Positions 44,396-61,896 of a stretch of DNA of 64,000 nucleotides are shown here, piece by piece. The stretch lies in NCBI GenBank assembly GCA_049999805.1, contig JBNGIO010005977.1, positions 82,965-146,964 of the forward strand. Reading direction: 5' to 3'. Under the pieces are notes generated by a model, which had not been told where the DNA came from, did no database searches, and was given only the letters and a program-made list of their open reading frames with translations. The translations under genes were made by a program, and so were the position numbers. The DNA comes from Folioceros fuciformis. Lineage: Eukaryota; Anthocerotophyta; Anthocerotopsida; Anthocerotales. Position 1 is the first letter of the stretch. Every line of letters begins with the position of its first letter.

Positions 44396-46174
44396 CTATG
44401 CAGTATCAAGTAATGGTTTGTCAGCAAGGATGTTGTCTATAGACCTCCTTCCCCTAGGGATAGCTTGAGCGCACTCCAAATGCTGTGTTAGAAGACTCTT
44501 CCAGGGATAGTATGCCGGATCAGCCGCCCTAACAACCCACTGTGCATGCAAAAATTTCATCTTGGCTACCGGATCCACCACCCCAAGTCCCCCCAAACAA
44601 CGTGCCTTAATAATGTGTTGCTAAGCCACTTTAGAGCACCCGGCCATGCTATCCCCTGAACGTTTCGACAGGAATGAGGTCAGCACCTGTTGCAACCGCT
44701 TCACCTCTGTCTTGGAAGGGGCCCACAAGGACAAATAATACCATAGAGAGGCTGTAAGGATATGGTTAATCACCACCAGCCTTCCTGCAAGGTTAAGCTC
44801 CAACAGCTATAAGGTCACCGCTTTTCGCATGAATCTGAGTCACGCATACTTCCCTATCTCACCATTCTCATCCCCCTCTTGGAAGGGGAGCCCCAAATAC
44901 TTGTGGGTGGATCCTAGAGTCACTCTCCTAATGTGGCTAATGCATTGAGGAATCTCCCCTTCCATGTGTAGACACATCATGCGAGTCTTGCTCCAATTAA
45001 CCTTGCGCCCCAATAACTCCCCAAAAACCTTGACCTGTTGGAATAAAGCTTTCAATGAGGCCTCCTCTGCCAAGGAAAAGAGAAGGGTGTCATCTGCAAA
45101 CATAGATACCCTTAACTGCGTTCCATCTGGGTTTCAAATACCCTCAACTGCCGGGTCTCGCTTAATTGCTCGGAGAAAGAAGTCAGCAACAATAATAAAC
45201 AAGAATGGAGCTAAGGGGTAGCCCTGACGTACCAAACGATAAATGCCAAAACGCTCCGTAAAGGACCCATTGAGAGCCACCTCGGCACCTACGTCTTCAC
45301 ACAAAATGGCTATCCATCTACAGAAATTATTTCCTAACTCAAAGCTACGCAAGCATCTCCACAGGAAGTGCCACTCAATAGAGTCATAAGCCTTGTAAAA
45401 GTCTAGGAAAATGAAGACGGCTGCTTTCTTTTGCACCTGTATATTATACTTAGCTTCCTACAAGAGTAGAAGGTTGTCCAGGATGCACCTACTTTGAATG
45501 AACCCTCGCTACTCTTTCTCAATCCAATCATGCAGAAAGGGTTTGATGTGGTTGGCCAGCACCTTAGCAATCACCTTGCACGTGGTTGCGAGCAAGGTAA
45601 TTGGGCGCCAATTGGAGATTGACGAACTGGCGTCCTGCTTAGGGAGCAAGGAGATGACCCCCATATTGAACCAACTCCCCATGCTACCTTCCTCCTAGAT
45701 CATTCTCACCGTCTCCATGAATAAAGGCTCCATAAACTCCCACCCCCATAGCAGAAACTCGGGAGGGATACCCTCATGACCTGGGGATTTATCCCTTGGC
45801 ATCCCCTTCAGAGCCTGAAACACTTCATCTGCAGTTATCAGCTTATCCAGCAACCTGCACTGAGCTTTGGACACTTTAGCCTAGAATAAGCCATAGGTAG
45901 ATGACCAAAGCTACTCCCACCCTGCTACCTTCCCAACACTGGCGAAAATTCCCACAAAGAAGAGGGTAATGAGTTTTTTTAACCCTTTCAGCAAATCTTG
46001 CACCACGCCTTGCGCGTCAGGGAGGGCAGGAATTCGCGACCTATGCCGGTTAGTAGCCACCTTATTGAAGAAGAATTTAGAAGGGTCGTCCCCTTCCCTC
46101 ACCCACTTAACCTTAGCCCGTTTAAACCAACCTCTGGCTGTGTCCTCTTCCAACTTGGCCAAAGCACACTGCAC
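44396..46174 (-). pseudogene. LINE ORF2 reverse transcriptase, broken
   Basis: 46174-45911 encodes the pre-RT segment (WFKRAKVKWVREGDDPSKFFF, FNKVATNRH). 45436-45134 holds RT motifs AVFIFLDFYKAYDSIEW and LVRQGYPLAPFLFIIVAD. 45103-44840 begins MFADDTLLF, the catalytic F-A-D-D box. 44803-44621 has ELNLAGRLVVINHILTA and LWYYLSLW, and 44596 downward has GGLGVVDP. Each segment is separated by stops or frame changes, so the element is dead. Confidence 0.85.
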
Positions 46175-46613
46175 CTCAATTTTCCGAGCCTCTTCTGTGT
46201 TTGTGAAGTCCCGTTCCTTGCAATTCCTTTGTAACTAGCTTAGTTCCTCTTTCAGAAAACATTCTTGCTGGTGTTGCTATTTTGCCTGTTGAACCCCTCA
46301 CCTCCTCAAATACCTAGTCGCTTCATTGTTAGCACACAATTTGAGCACCGTAGGTTTTGCCCCCTGTTTGATTCCCTGCCAAATGTGTTTGATATCTTCA
46401 AACACACCTTTTCCTTAAGTAAGGATGTGTTCATCCGAAAATTTGCATATGCCTCCTTTGACGCCCAGAGGCTGGAACAAGCCTCAAGTGCAAACTAATT
46501 GGGTGGTGGTCAAACAAGATCATACCAGTGAGGATACTGTACGACTGCACAAAGGACAACCATCCTGAAGGTATATAAAAACTGTCCAACCTGCGAGCTC
46601 CCAAACTCTGTTG

Positions 46614-47342
46614 TTATTGGTTGAACCAACTGAACATCAAGGATTGTGGTTGGCGATGTGCTGGGAGGGCCAACCACGGGTCTTGCACAGCCAAGACAGT
46701 ATCTCTCAGCTCCTGCCAAGACATAGGCACCGCCCGGATATCTACTGGGCTATCCCCTCGAATGTCTTCTCGTCTTTCAACAAAGTTGAAGTCTCGGGCA
46801 AGCATCCACAAGATCTTATCATCCAGCTGTTCTCCCAGCCTATAACAGAGACTACTCCTGTCAGTGGCAACGTTGGGAGCATAAATATTATAGATTCCGA
46901 TTGGGCCTTGAGGTGTTTGCAGCACCAGCCACACAAACCTCCCACCCTCATCCTGCCCCGCCTCCAGGATATTGTGAGCTTGTTCTGGGTGAACTGTTAT
47001 GGACACACATCCACAGGTCACTGATACTCGCTGAGACATATACTCTCCTCCTCTTGCTTCCTCTACTCTAGCTGCTATGCATTCAGTTCTACTTGGCAGG
47101 AAGAGCTTCTTCACTTTCTGGATATGCTCCATTGAGAGTTTATTCACTTTATGGATATGCTCCATTGAGAGTTTATGCTCTTGCAGATACACAATATCCC
47201 AAGTGATCTCCTCTTCTAAAAGATGCTTCACTCTTCTACACTTCGAAGCCGTCTTGGACCATCCCCCCAAGCCTCTAACATTCCAAGAAATGATTCGCAA
47301 GTGCGTCCCCGTCTCGTAATTTTTCAGAGTGTCGATACCCAT
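46614..47342 (-). pseudogene. LINE ORF2 endonuclease domain
   Basis: The ATG at 47342 lies three bases after the ORF1 stop. The apurinic/apyrimidinic-type endonuclease shows IISWNVRGLGG (Asn), IVYLQEHKL (Glu), IYNIYAPN and LARDFNFVE (Asp-Phe-Asn). An 11-residue direct duplication (KLSMEHIHKVN/KLSMEHIQKVK) sits after the catalytic Glu. The frame is open for 242 codons and then breaks before RT. Confidence 0.85.
47110..47175 (-). repeat. 33-bp direct duplication in LINE endonuclease
   Basis: Units 47110-47142 and 47143-47175 differ at one base and add 11 residues in frame. Confidence 0.9.
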
Positions 47343-47345
47343 TTA

Positions 47346-50300
47346 TCAGGATTTGCTTGAGAGATTCCGGACAGCAGATGGCTTGGACGCCCTAGCCCCA
47401 GACATGACCCTAGACCGAGATAGCTGGTCGTTAGCTTCAAGCTCTAGGGACATTCTTTGAAGCTGTTGAGACTTGCGAATGGCGGAAGCAATCCTCTTGT
47501 CATAAAATCCTGAAAGCCTTTCAGTTTCACCCACCGCTGTACCTGGAGTCCATATCTTGTCCTTTGCCCAGGGCATGTCCAGGGACCACCTCCATTCTGG
47601 GTTAAGCGGCATAGTTGGTCCACAAACTTGTTTGAGGCAGATTTCAGCAAAGTACTGGTCATCCTTCTGGTAGACACCACTGAAGAACTCCACCTCCTTG
47701 CCGTCCTTACTCGCAAGGACCCCTCCGTATGACAAGATGTCAAAGATCCTTTCCTGCCCTCAGTGCAGCTGTTGAATTGTAATGATAAGAGGGAGTTGCT
47801 CCCCCCCCGCCTCTTATCATAACCAGATAAAAGCAAGTGTCTTGAATCTTCTTCGTAACCGTTAGGTTAATTGAATACTGTCTGCATTTCCTCCTCGGCG
47901 TTCTTTGCGACTTCCTGCTCTCCTGGCCACTAAGCACGCTAGGTTCCTCTTGCCATGGAGGAGGATGCACTTGTTGTGCCACCTTAGCCTGTTCCAGGCT
48001 CCTCTCCCAGGATCTTAGCAGAGAGGTACTGCCTTCATCCCTAGAAAAACCAGCTTGAACCTCATGCCAATCAGGCTCAGTATCCTCATTGTCCTCTGCA
48101 CAAGAGTGGAGAATAAGTCATCCTCGGATGCATACACCGCATTATCTCTCATGGTGGGACTGACACAGTCAAACACAATCTTTTTCGAACGCATTGATCC
48201 ATTTTCATCCTCCGTAGACACCAATCCTACTTCAGTGCTGCGGTATCCACGCATTGCCAATGGTTCCTTCGCCTCAACAGTTGGGGTCTTCCCATAAACC
48301 CTATTTCCACCCCTCAACCCTTCCAGCACTTTGATCTTTTTTCCATCCGGGGAAGTTATGTTTAGGGCCATTCGTTGAACCACTCTGTTTAACGCTTTTC
48401 TAGCCTTGGCCACTGCGATTTGATCCTGCCGTCTATGTCCTGATGAAGGATCCTCCGAGAACCGTGTCCTCTTCCCTACAGATACCTCCATACTCCTATG
48501 TTTGCCTGTTTTCAAGACAAAATCCACTGCGGTTTTCCAAGGGGAATTGTAGGCTGATCCTACGACTGGCTCTAAAACTCCAGCAAGACAGGGATCCCAC
48601 CCTTGAGTGGGAGCCTGGTGTACCGGTGCTAACGCAATGGTCTAATGGTGAAGCCAGCACCTGGGAGACTAGCGATTGTTGCCCATGGAAAAACATGGCA
48701 AATTTCCTCCCCAAGTTATCACCAACCTTGTTAGAAGGAGCTTTAGGCCCTGGCCCCCCGCTTGAATCCAAAGGAGATGACACATCCCAACATTTTGGGC
48801 TAGGCCCCTGGGAAGGCATTCCCAGCGATGCTCCAATGGCTGTGGTAGCTTTTGAATCATTACCTGTGTAAGCACAATTCTCCCCCTCGATCCTCGAAGC
48901 AAGGGACCTCTTCACCAATTCATCATCCCGTCCACCTTTGTATTGCACGGCCTTCACCTCAGATCCCGACGCATGCACACAGAATGAGTCTTCCACATGA
49001 CATCCCACATAGGCGTCCCTGAGAACTACATCAGAGATTACATTCTTGAGTTTGGTGGGGAGGCGTTCTGCCGAAGTCGCCTCCTCTCCCTGTAAGGCCC
49101 CTACCTGGTAGTCTGTGCCACTGAAGACCGGCTGATCTCCCGCCTCCCCCTGGCCTAACCGACTACTCCCTACAGTGCATCCAACAAGCCTCTCTTCTTC
49201 TTCCTTCGTTTCATACCCCAAACAAGAGACTCCTTGATCTCTCTCGCTATGGCGTCTACTTAACAACTGGCAAACCCCACCCCACTACTGTCCCACATCC
49301 AGGGACGAGGAGGATTCACCCTTCTGATCCTTGAGCGTTTGGCAGAAGCATCTTTGGCTGATCCAAAGCTCTGGCACCGCTGGCTAGCTGGATCTCCGCC
49401 GCGGCATACCCTCTCCCCTCATGATCCTCGTCCTTCCAATTTGGTGCAATGGGAAAGGCGTGTAGCAATTCCCCATTCCTCACTTCCCCCGCTTCTGGAG
49501 AAGTCCGGTTGGATCGGCCTCGAATTTGACAGTCGCCAGATGCCTCCTAAGGAACCTGCTGATGCCGCCAAAGTTGTAAGCTCTCCTGCCTGTATGCCCC
49601 TTCCACATGTTTGGAGTCCCACTCTGGTAGCTCCCGAAGCGCCTCTCCATCATTCCCCCTTATCAGTAAGGAAGGGGTTCCAGCACCCAACTCCGGGGAG
49701 CCGGGTTGCTGAGCCTCAAAGGGCTGGGCCAAGGATCTCTCTTGGGCCGAATACCCAGCTCTTCTCCCCACAACCAGTGACTCCCCATAGTCTCCTTTCT
49801 GAGCCACCCTTCCCCTTTCTTGGGTTTCGTCCGATTGAAGATTCTCCCCGCCTTGTTGAGCCGGAAGAGCAGCGCTTGCCCCCGGTCCTTTAGATTGTTC
49901 AAGACCACTGTCTAACCCTGGATCCTGTTGGCAGTCTGGGATACTCCGGCAGTCCTCAGCACCTCCTTGGTGTGACACTGATTCTCCCAGCTCCAATCTT
50001 GCGCTAGGCATTTTGAGTTCCCCGTCCTTGGGGTTTTGACCCTCCTGCAAAAACCCCCCATGAAAGTCTAGCCATGGTTTTTGCCTCAGTCTCAGGCTTT
50101 TCGGTATGCGAGACTGTCCTAACCCTTGTTGGACTGACTCCTTACCATCTGCTATGAGTTTCCCACACTTCGCTTGCTTTCGCAAGGGTATTAACCCTTC
50201 CCCACGGGATTTGCGTCCAGGAAGACACCTCAGGTACCCTGCTGAGTGGGAAGCTCGCCTCGGGTTCCCATTACCTCCTCTAAGGTTCTGCTCGTCGGGG

Positions 50301-52109
50301 TACACTCATGCTGTGCTTCCATGTCACTACCAACCTGTGTTATTGCGGGGCAGGCAAGTTGTTGACTACGCATCCTTTGGTATGTCTCCCTATTTGCAAC
50401 CTTCCTTTCCTTAGAAGGTTCGCTGAACTCACTTGCTAGTGCCGACCTTGCCCTCCGATTGAGCTCCACGTTACTGAGGTCCTCCTCCATAGGCACAACA
50501 CCCTCCAACACCATGTCCTCTTCCCATCTGAGCTCCCAGGTGCCTGGAAGTTTGATCGAGATCGGAGCCGTGAGTAAATCTAAAAAACCAAGGTGAGCCT
50601 TGTAGACCACCCTAAATGCAAGAGTAACCCTGCCTTTGCCAAACTTCGCATCCTTGATATAAGCCAACACTTGGGGTTCCCCCATCCACTGTGACACATT
50701 AATGTCCCGAAATCAGCACTCCTCTCCCAACTCAATCAGTGTGTTTACATACATGATAGAAGAGCCTTCATCCAATCTGTGACACACCATGTTGTGTCTT
50801 GCCTCTTGGAGAGACATTCTTACAGCTTGCTCGTCAAACCCCAGTCCCACCTGTAGCATGTCCATAAATCTCAACTTAACTGTATGCCAGAGAGCAGGAA
50901 GCTGGTCCCCAATCGAGGCCCTATCTGGAAGGAGCGCGTAGGCAAGGCCTTGAGTTGCCCCCCCTTCGGCATCTAATAGTAATATGTTTTATCCACCTTC
51001 TTCCTCATGAGCACACACACTTTGAGCTGCGTGCTAGTTGCACCTGCTATCCCCGAGAAAAAGTCTTTTTGAATTTTGCTTGCCCATTGCTACGTTCCAG
51101 GGTTAGCCCTCAAAGACTTCTTAAGAACTCCTTCAAAACCAGGTGGTGGACCTGAATGAGTCTTCTCCGATTTGTCCCTCCCACTTCCAGCTCCAGCATG
51201 AAGGGGACAAGCCTGCTTAAGGTGGTTTTGTAAGCCACGAACCCCGCACTTGATAGGCAGATCCGAGTAATCAAAGAGTTGGGTGTAACATTTGGATGGG
51301 TCCTTCGGATCACGTACGATAACACCTTCAGGCAAAGCTAGGAGGCTATCTACTCTCACACCAAAGCCTAGTGGTTTGCTTCTATCGAAGAAGTGAGAAT
51401 CCACCTTAGAAACCTCCACCACCTTGCCAATAATCCCCAAAATCTTGCGGATCATTGGAACGAGTTGTACAAGCAAGGCTAGAAGACCCACCCAGCAAGG
51501 CTAGAAGACCCACCCAAGCCGCTTGATTTTAGATTGCATGGTTGTATTCCCAGGAGACCAAGCCTCCACCAGCACCGGGATGGATCCTCGGAATGACAAC
51601 GTTGTTTGTAAGAGTGCCTGAGCTCCAGCTGCCTCGTCACATTTAATCTGGAAAGAACCATCAGCTTTCAAGAAAACATATGCTTAAGGGGATCCTGTTA
51701 TTTGTGCCACCCAATCCTCCAACTCCCCCACGGTAGGAGGACCTCCGGACAGAAGCCGCCTCACTACCAAGTTGGCAGCAAGTTTATCCTCCTCCTTTTG
51801 AAAGTATCTCGCTTCGGTGAGAACATCTGCTAGAGGACCCAGTTGTAGACCTGTACCCTCTTTTGTTGAACCCGAGGCATATTCTTGAGGAGGGTCCGCC
51901 TGTGCCTGCTCACGCACATAGTCCACCTCAGGTGTCCGTACTTGCGACACTTTCTCTGCCTTGGCTTTTGTCCGGCTAGCGTCAGAAGGATTAGGTTCCG
52001 TCACCACCGTGTTAAGCCCCCGCGCATTCTGTTTATTAGAGCACATACCGACCACTGCCGCCCATGTGCCAACTGTTGAGCCCCCTTGTGGAGGGCTCAT
52101 CGCCTCCAT
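47346..52109 (-). pseudogene. LINE ORF1 (gag-like, zinc-knuckle region), broken
   Basis: Starts MEAMSPPQGGSTVG at 52109 (Pro/Gly-rich, low complexity). A stop at 51684-51686 precedes a segment that reads through FLKADGSFQIKCDE and continues (51491-51090) as RKILGIIGKVVEVSKVDSHFF...VRDPKDPSKCYTQLFDYSDLPIKC, resembling the DUF4283-plus-zinc-knuckle part of plant LINE ORF1, although the expected knuckle cysteines are eroded. The long remainder (50697 to 47346) is Ser/Glu/Gly-rich and mostly disordered-looking, broken by stops near 50230, 49547 and 48496. Its last stop TGA lies next to the ORF2 start. Not a functional gene. Confidence 0.6.
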
Positions 52110-52597
52110 TGAGGCACCAAGCTAAATTCTTCCCAGCACCACCTTCATCGCCACTCCCCTACCAAGTCCAGCAGGGCCATCCTTCACCTTGCCATGCTCC
52201 ATGCATGCCATGAGACCAGTCAACTGCCCCATAGCCTCCGTTTGTTGTCAGTTCAAGATTTTGTAAAGTGGGTCCATCTTTTCCGTTTTTCTGCCTTTTA
52301 TTTATCCCGGGTTTATATGACCAGAGTGTGTAGCACTTTCTTTTGGTGGGTGTGATATACGTGAGTGGCGTTTATTTTTTTATAGTTGTGGAGTGATAGG
52401 AATTTGATTCACAATTTTGTAGGCACTGCTTTGCATGTCTCGTGTTCACGGGTGGTGCCTTCCTATACTTGTTGTGCTTTGCATGCTTGGTGCTCCATAG
52501 CTCTATGGTGCTACGCCACATGGATCCAATTTACCACAATGCTCAACTTGCACCTTGTTTCTGCTGCTACATGGCATATGCCTAGTATCCCAAGAGT

Positions 52598-52795
52598 TTG
52601 AAATCAAAAGTGTGCTTCTTGGATCATGAAGCCTTGATTGCAATATATGAGGATGTGTATGTGAATCACTTGCACAAGGGTAACCTTAGGGGACACCATT
52701 GGGAGGCTGTTGCTACAAAGATCTTGTCGACTTGTGTAGGTTTTGTTCCAACCAATCTTCAATGTCGAAACAAAATGGATAATTTGAAGAAATAG
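52598..52795 (+). pseudogene. MYB/SANT-like (trihelix) fragment of a PIF/Harbinger-type element
   Basis: Segment with LDHEALIAIYEDVYVNHLHKGN, HWEAVATKIL and QCRNKMDNLKK (66 codons), resembling the Myb/SANT-like DNA-binding proteins that accompany PIF/Harbinger transposases. The stop at 52793-52795 ends it; weak coding traces continue beyond. It lies about 2 kb from Harbinger transposase remnants on the opposite strand, an arrangement common in that superfamily. Confidence 0.5.
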
Positions 52796-53429
52796 TAAAT
52801 GTTGGGAATGAAGAAGTTGAGCACAAGTGCCTACAAAAGCAAGTGAACATTTCGGGAAGCTTTCAGCTTCTTCAAAAGTTATAATTAGAACGTGGTAAGC
52901 ATGCTCAACTCTCATGAGCTTGGATTCTTAGAGTTGACAGAATCAACTTCTTTTCTTACTGCAATTGAAAGCTCTGTTGAAGGGGTTTTGAGAACACATA
53001 TGGAGTGAATCACCCTACGTGCTCTTTCATTCCCACGGTATCCACACCCACATGATCTTTACCACTGCCATCAATATTTGTTAGGGGTCCTGCTACACCT
53101 TTTACTTCTCAAAACAATGAGACTTTTTGAGTTGTTGCTTACTTGGCTAACAAAATTGAAAGTCGTAGCCGCAAACAAGATGTCCAAATAGGGAGAGAAG
53201 AAGCTTTCAAGTAGCGGGTTGGACAAGATTGTAAAGAGTATCAACATTTTTATAAAAGTGTTTGCCAAGATTGAGGCAAGTAAATCGGGAAACTTTCAAA
53301 GTATAGAAAATGCCACGTTAGAGCATAGCATGAAGATTACAAAGTTGTAGTAATTTACTCAAATTGGCAAAGCTCTTAGTCAAAGCTCAGAAAAGATCTA
53401 TGTGTAAGTCTAGATTTCGAGTTTGTTTT

Positions 53430-54115
53430 CCAATATTGTTATTTAGCCCTTTTCAATGCATCATTATAAACTATTTTTTATACCATCTTGTAGAGCGCGT
53501 CAAGCTTTATAAGAAGATATATTTATCTAATCTAGCACATGTTCTAGATCTCATGATATAAAATGGCAAAGTTTGGATCAGAATGTTGATTTTTAAAACT
53601 CTTAGCAAATTTGCAAGGACATTTAGTCCCCATCTTACGCATTCTTATGTTCCCTTCTTTACATCATCTTATAGACTTCATTGAACTCTACAAGATGATA
53701 TTCCAAATATGTCTACATAGTGCGTTTATTGCATGAAATGAAGCCCTAAAGTTTGAATCAATAGTTTGATTTCGAAAAAAGTTGATAAACTTGCAATTTT
53801 ATTTAGTCATATTTTCTAATATTATGAACATAACATAATCTTGTAAAGATTGTTTAGGTCTACAAGAGGATATCCTTATCATGTCTAGATAATTCTTTTA
53901 TGGCATGTAACAAGACTCCAAAGTTTGGATCATAAGTTTAGTTTTGAAAAAAAGTTGGCAAACTTGCAAGGGCATTTAGTCCCGTTTTATGCATTTATAT
54001 GTAAACTTCTTTACACCATCTCATGGAACTTGTTGAGCTCTATAAGATGATATCCTCATCTTGTTTGGAAAATGCTTTGATTGCACGCCAAGGGATACCG
54101 GAGTTTAGATTTGAA
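53430..54115 (+). repeat. diverged tandem repeat, about 172-180 bp period, four copies
   Basis: A recurring block contains AAGTTTGGATCA, then a TTGATTT-like segment, AACTTGCAAGGRCATTTAGTCCC-like, TTTACACCATCTT-like and CTCTATAAGATGATATCCT-like parts. The marker AAGTTTGGATCA occurs at 53569, 53749 (one change), 53921 and, degraded, near 54101. No coding sense. Confidence 0.8.
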
Positions 54116-54764
54116 GTTGCTTCTAAATACTTAAGCCAAATGTCCATGCGATTCCTTCTTTTGCATTATCTTTGTTTGCACCAATGTTAAAGGAGAGCAT
54201 GGTGTTGAATGTTTGCTAAGGTCTTCAAGCCATCCTCCTCTATATTATTCAAGATAACTAGTTTGTCATGTGGTAAGGGAAACTTGTTCAAGTATGGTTC
54301 CTACGAATCTCTTTCTCTAGCCAAAATGTAAAAATTGTGCAGCACATAATAAGCAGCTATTGTCTTCGCCGCATATTGCACATGAACATTGAGGTTCTTA
54401 AAGATTCTCCACATATTTTCGAGTAAGGAGAATGCATTTTAATAACCACTCTTTCGAATGAGAACCACAAATTGAAGGCTCTTTGTTCAACATCTACAAG
54501 TGTTTTGAAGCCCTTCATGAGAAAAGGTCGTAATGGATATGCATGTATGGAGGAACGGGTACTCCCTTAACTTGAATAATTGGCCCTACAAAAATTTAAT
54601 TTGACACAAGTCGTTGGCATAAACTATTGTTCTTGAGAATACCAGCATCATTTGAACCTCGTGGGCTATTAGCACATGTGTCCATGAACATCTTTTGATT
54701 GTCATGTATAGGTTGAAGCACCATACAATGCATGTTGTATCACTGGCAATGATAGGTTGTCCGA

Positions 54765-54939
54765 GTGTACCGGTCAGGTGGCAGTAACCAGTCAGGTGGC
54801 TTTAATAAGAGATTTGTCTATATCACCAACAATAGTAGGCAATAACGTCCATGTGGCTTCATTGAGAGATACGTATTAGGCAATAAGGTCCGCGTGGCTT
54901 TATGAGAGATTCGTCTATAGCACCAACAATATTAGGCAA
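54765..54939. repeat. imperfect short repeats beside a gap
   Basis: Segments built from GTAGGCAATAACGTCC, GTGGCTTCATTGAGAGAT, ATTAGGCAATAAGGTCC and GTGGCTTTATGAGAGATTCG recur 2-3 times up to the N run, so the gap probably stands in a collapsed tandem repeat. Confidence 0.65.
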
Positions 54940-55039
54940 NNNNNNNNNNNNNNNNNNNNNNNNNNNNNNNNNNNNNNNNNNNNNNNNNNNNNNNNNNNNN
55001 NNNNNNNNNNNNNNNNNNNNNNNNNNNNNNNNNNNNNNN
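54940..55039. other. assembly gap, 100 N
   Basis: Exactly 100 N within the Harbinger remnant, bordered on the left by short repeats. Confidence 0.99.
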
Positions 55040-55747
55040 TCACTTAAGATCGAAACAATGAGCTTTGTGTACTCCACTAGCGTGGCATCATTAACTCCAA
55101 ACTCGGAGGTTACAATCAGTGAAGGCAAACCTTTGCCCAACCTATGCAACTCCAAAGCAACAACCTTTTTACATGGTATTGGTATTCTTGGTGATGTGCA
55201 TACTAGAAAGAGGTTCCCCTGATACACAAACACCATAAAAGTAGGGTAGGACATTTGATATTCTTGTCGCCAATGCTCATCTCTCCTCTATGAGCCCCCC
55301 AAGTGCCAAGCTTTCATATGAATCTCTTTCCAAAGGCCTATTGTGAATGGTGTCTTCCACCAAATACGGGTAATACGTATTCCTAATGTCTGCACTAGAG
55401 CACCATTCGAAGCTGCCAATAACCTTGTGAAGAGCACATGCATAACATTATCACAAGAGTTGGAATCCTATACATCTTGGAGATATAAAGCATAAGGCAC
55501 TTGAGAATATAACATAGTCCAAAGCATAAAATAAATGACAGTATCCATATATCTAATAAATTAACTAAAAATATACTAGAAAAGAAAAAAATATATTCTA
55601 ATACACCCAAACCTAGTACACACCCAAACCAAATAAATACCCAGGCTCCGTGGAACAAAAGTGCACATTAAGAACAATGAAACCCATTAAACTTCATATA
55701 AGGGAAGAGAGAAGAAAGCAAGTCTGTATCCAGTGAAATGTAAGGGG

Positions 55748-55922
55748 TGATGCTTAACAAAAGGCCTACGGCTAGCAGAAAAGAGAGTGTTCGCACATGC
55801 AACAAGTTGGACACTACTAATGATGATGCTTAACAAAAGGCCTACGATTAATAAAAAATAGAGTGTTCACACATGCAACAAATTAGACACCATTAATGAT
55901 GATGCTTAACAAAAGGCCTACG
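55748..55922 (+). repeat. 76-bp tandem direct repeat, 2.3 copies
   Basis: TGATGCTTAACAAAAGGCCT starts at 55748, 55824 and 55900. The units contain GAGTGTTCRCACATGCAACAA and differ at several bases. Confidence 0.85.
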
Positions 55923-56642
55923 GTGTCATTTTGACCATGTCCTAAGCTTGGTCCTGGCCCTCACATGTGTTAAAAAGCTGGGAACCGAGGCTAGTGAAAA
56001 GTGCAGTCTTTTTTGGTCCCATCTTTTTCCACGGACTTGACGATTCCAAATAGAATGGTACATATTGTTAAAGCCCTTGACGGTTCCAAAATGGAATGGT
56101 ATTGTTAAAGCCTTGAAAGAGTTGTCTCCACAGCAGAATATACCAGACATATATTACTATATTTGAATAATTTATTTAATATTTATTATGTATAACGACC
56201 GACAGTCGAAAAACAGGTGCGGTCCCCGTGTGGGAGAGTAGCAAAGCTAGGCGGTCCCGAGGACTGAAACAAAGCTCGGTTAAAAGGACACCCTGAGCTC
56301 AATGTGAGTAGCCCTTCAGTATCGTCGGCGCACATCCATGCTCCTCTAGCGAAATAGAGAGAGAGAGGGATAAATACTGGAATTGTACATCCGCTTAAAC
56401 CCCTGCATCCCCCTGTGGAAGATAGGCAAGGAAGGAACCAAGGCCACCAGATTGTTGGGTCAGGCGATCCTGACTGAATTCCTGGACTCTGTTTGTGGGC
56501 ATCGTTGACGTTGCAGGATTTGTTTGGCACTTCGGATGGGCGCCGCCCATGTGCGCTGGAATGCGCAGTTTGGGCACGCTGAGATTGCCGGGATTGTTGG
56601 GGCCCTGGTGTAGGTACCGTGCTGGTGCAGGAGCAGAGGGCC
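55923..56642. other. upstream region of FTSHI2-like gene
   Basis: 56037-56120 contains an imperfect duplication around TTGACGRTTCCAAAAT and TTGTTAAAGCC. 56186-56640 is GC-richer and has minus-strand shadow frames only. Likely promoter and leader; an in-frame TGA at 56580-56582 precedes the chosen start. Confidence 0.4.

Positions 56643-61896
<5,254 letters not shown>

Larger units (their letters stand above)
42650..52300 (-). mobile_element. long LINE (L1-like non-LTR retrotransposon), decayed
   Basis: Reading on the minus strand: ORF1 (52109 to 47346), apurinic-type endonuclease (47342 to 46614), reverse transcriptase (about 46180 to 44400), and zf-RVT region (about 43709 to 43100). This is the order of plant L1-type LINEs. 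Stops and frame changes occur throughout. ORF1 would span about 4.7 kb, which is long for such an element. The element boundaries are approximate, since neither a poly(A) tail nor target-site duplications could be fixed. Confidence 0.8.
54170..55260 (-). pseudogene. PIF/Harbinger transposase remnant with gap
   Basis: Minus strand: 55254-55040 encodes VVALELHRLGKGLPSLIVTSEFGVNDATLVEYTKLIVSIL, like the N-terminal helical part of HARBI1/PIF transposases (ALxLxRLGxG...FGVxxxTV). After the 100-N gap it reads LPNIVGAIDESLIK, matching the F-P-N-x-V-G-A-I-D-G catalytic motif. Lower down (about 54740-54580) are MDTCANSPRGSNDAGILKNN, like D-x-x-x-x-G-S-x-H-D-x-x-I-L-K, then a stop. Decayed, and no terminal repeats could be placed. 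Confidence 0.65.

Noticed and set aside
56619-56642. Upstream GTG start for FTSHI2
   Set aside because: Nuclear genes start at ATG; the first in-frame ATG after the TGA at 56580 is 56643.
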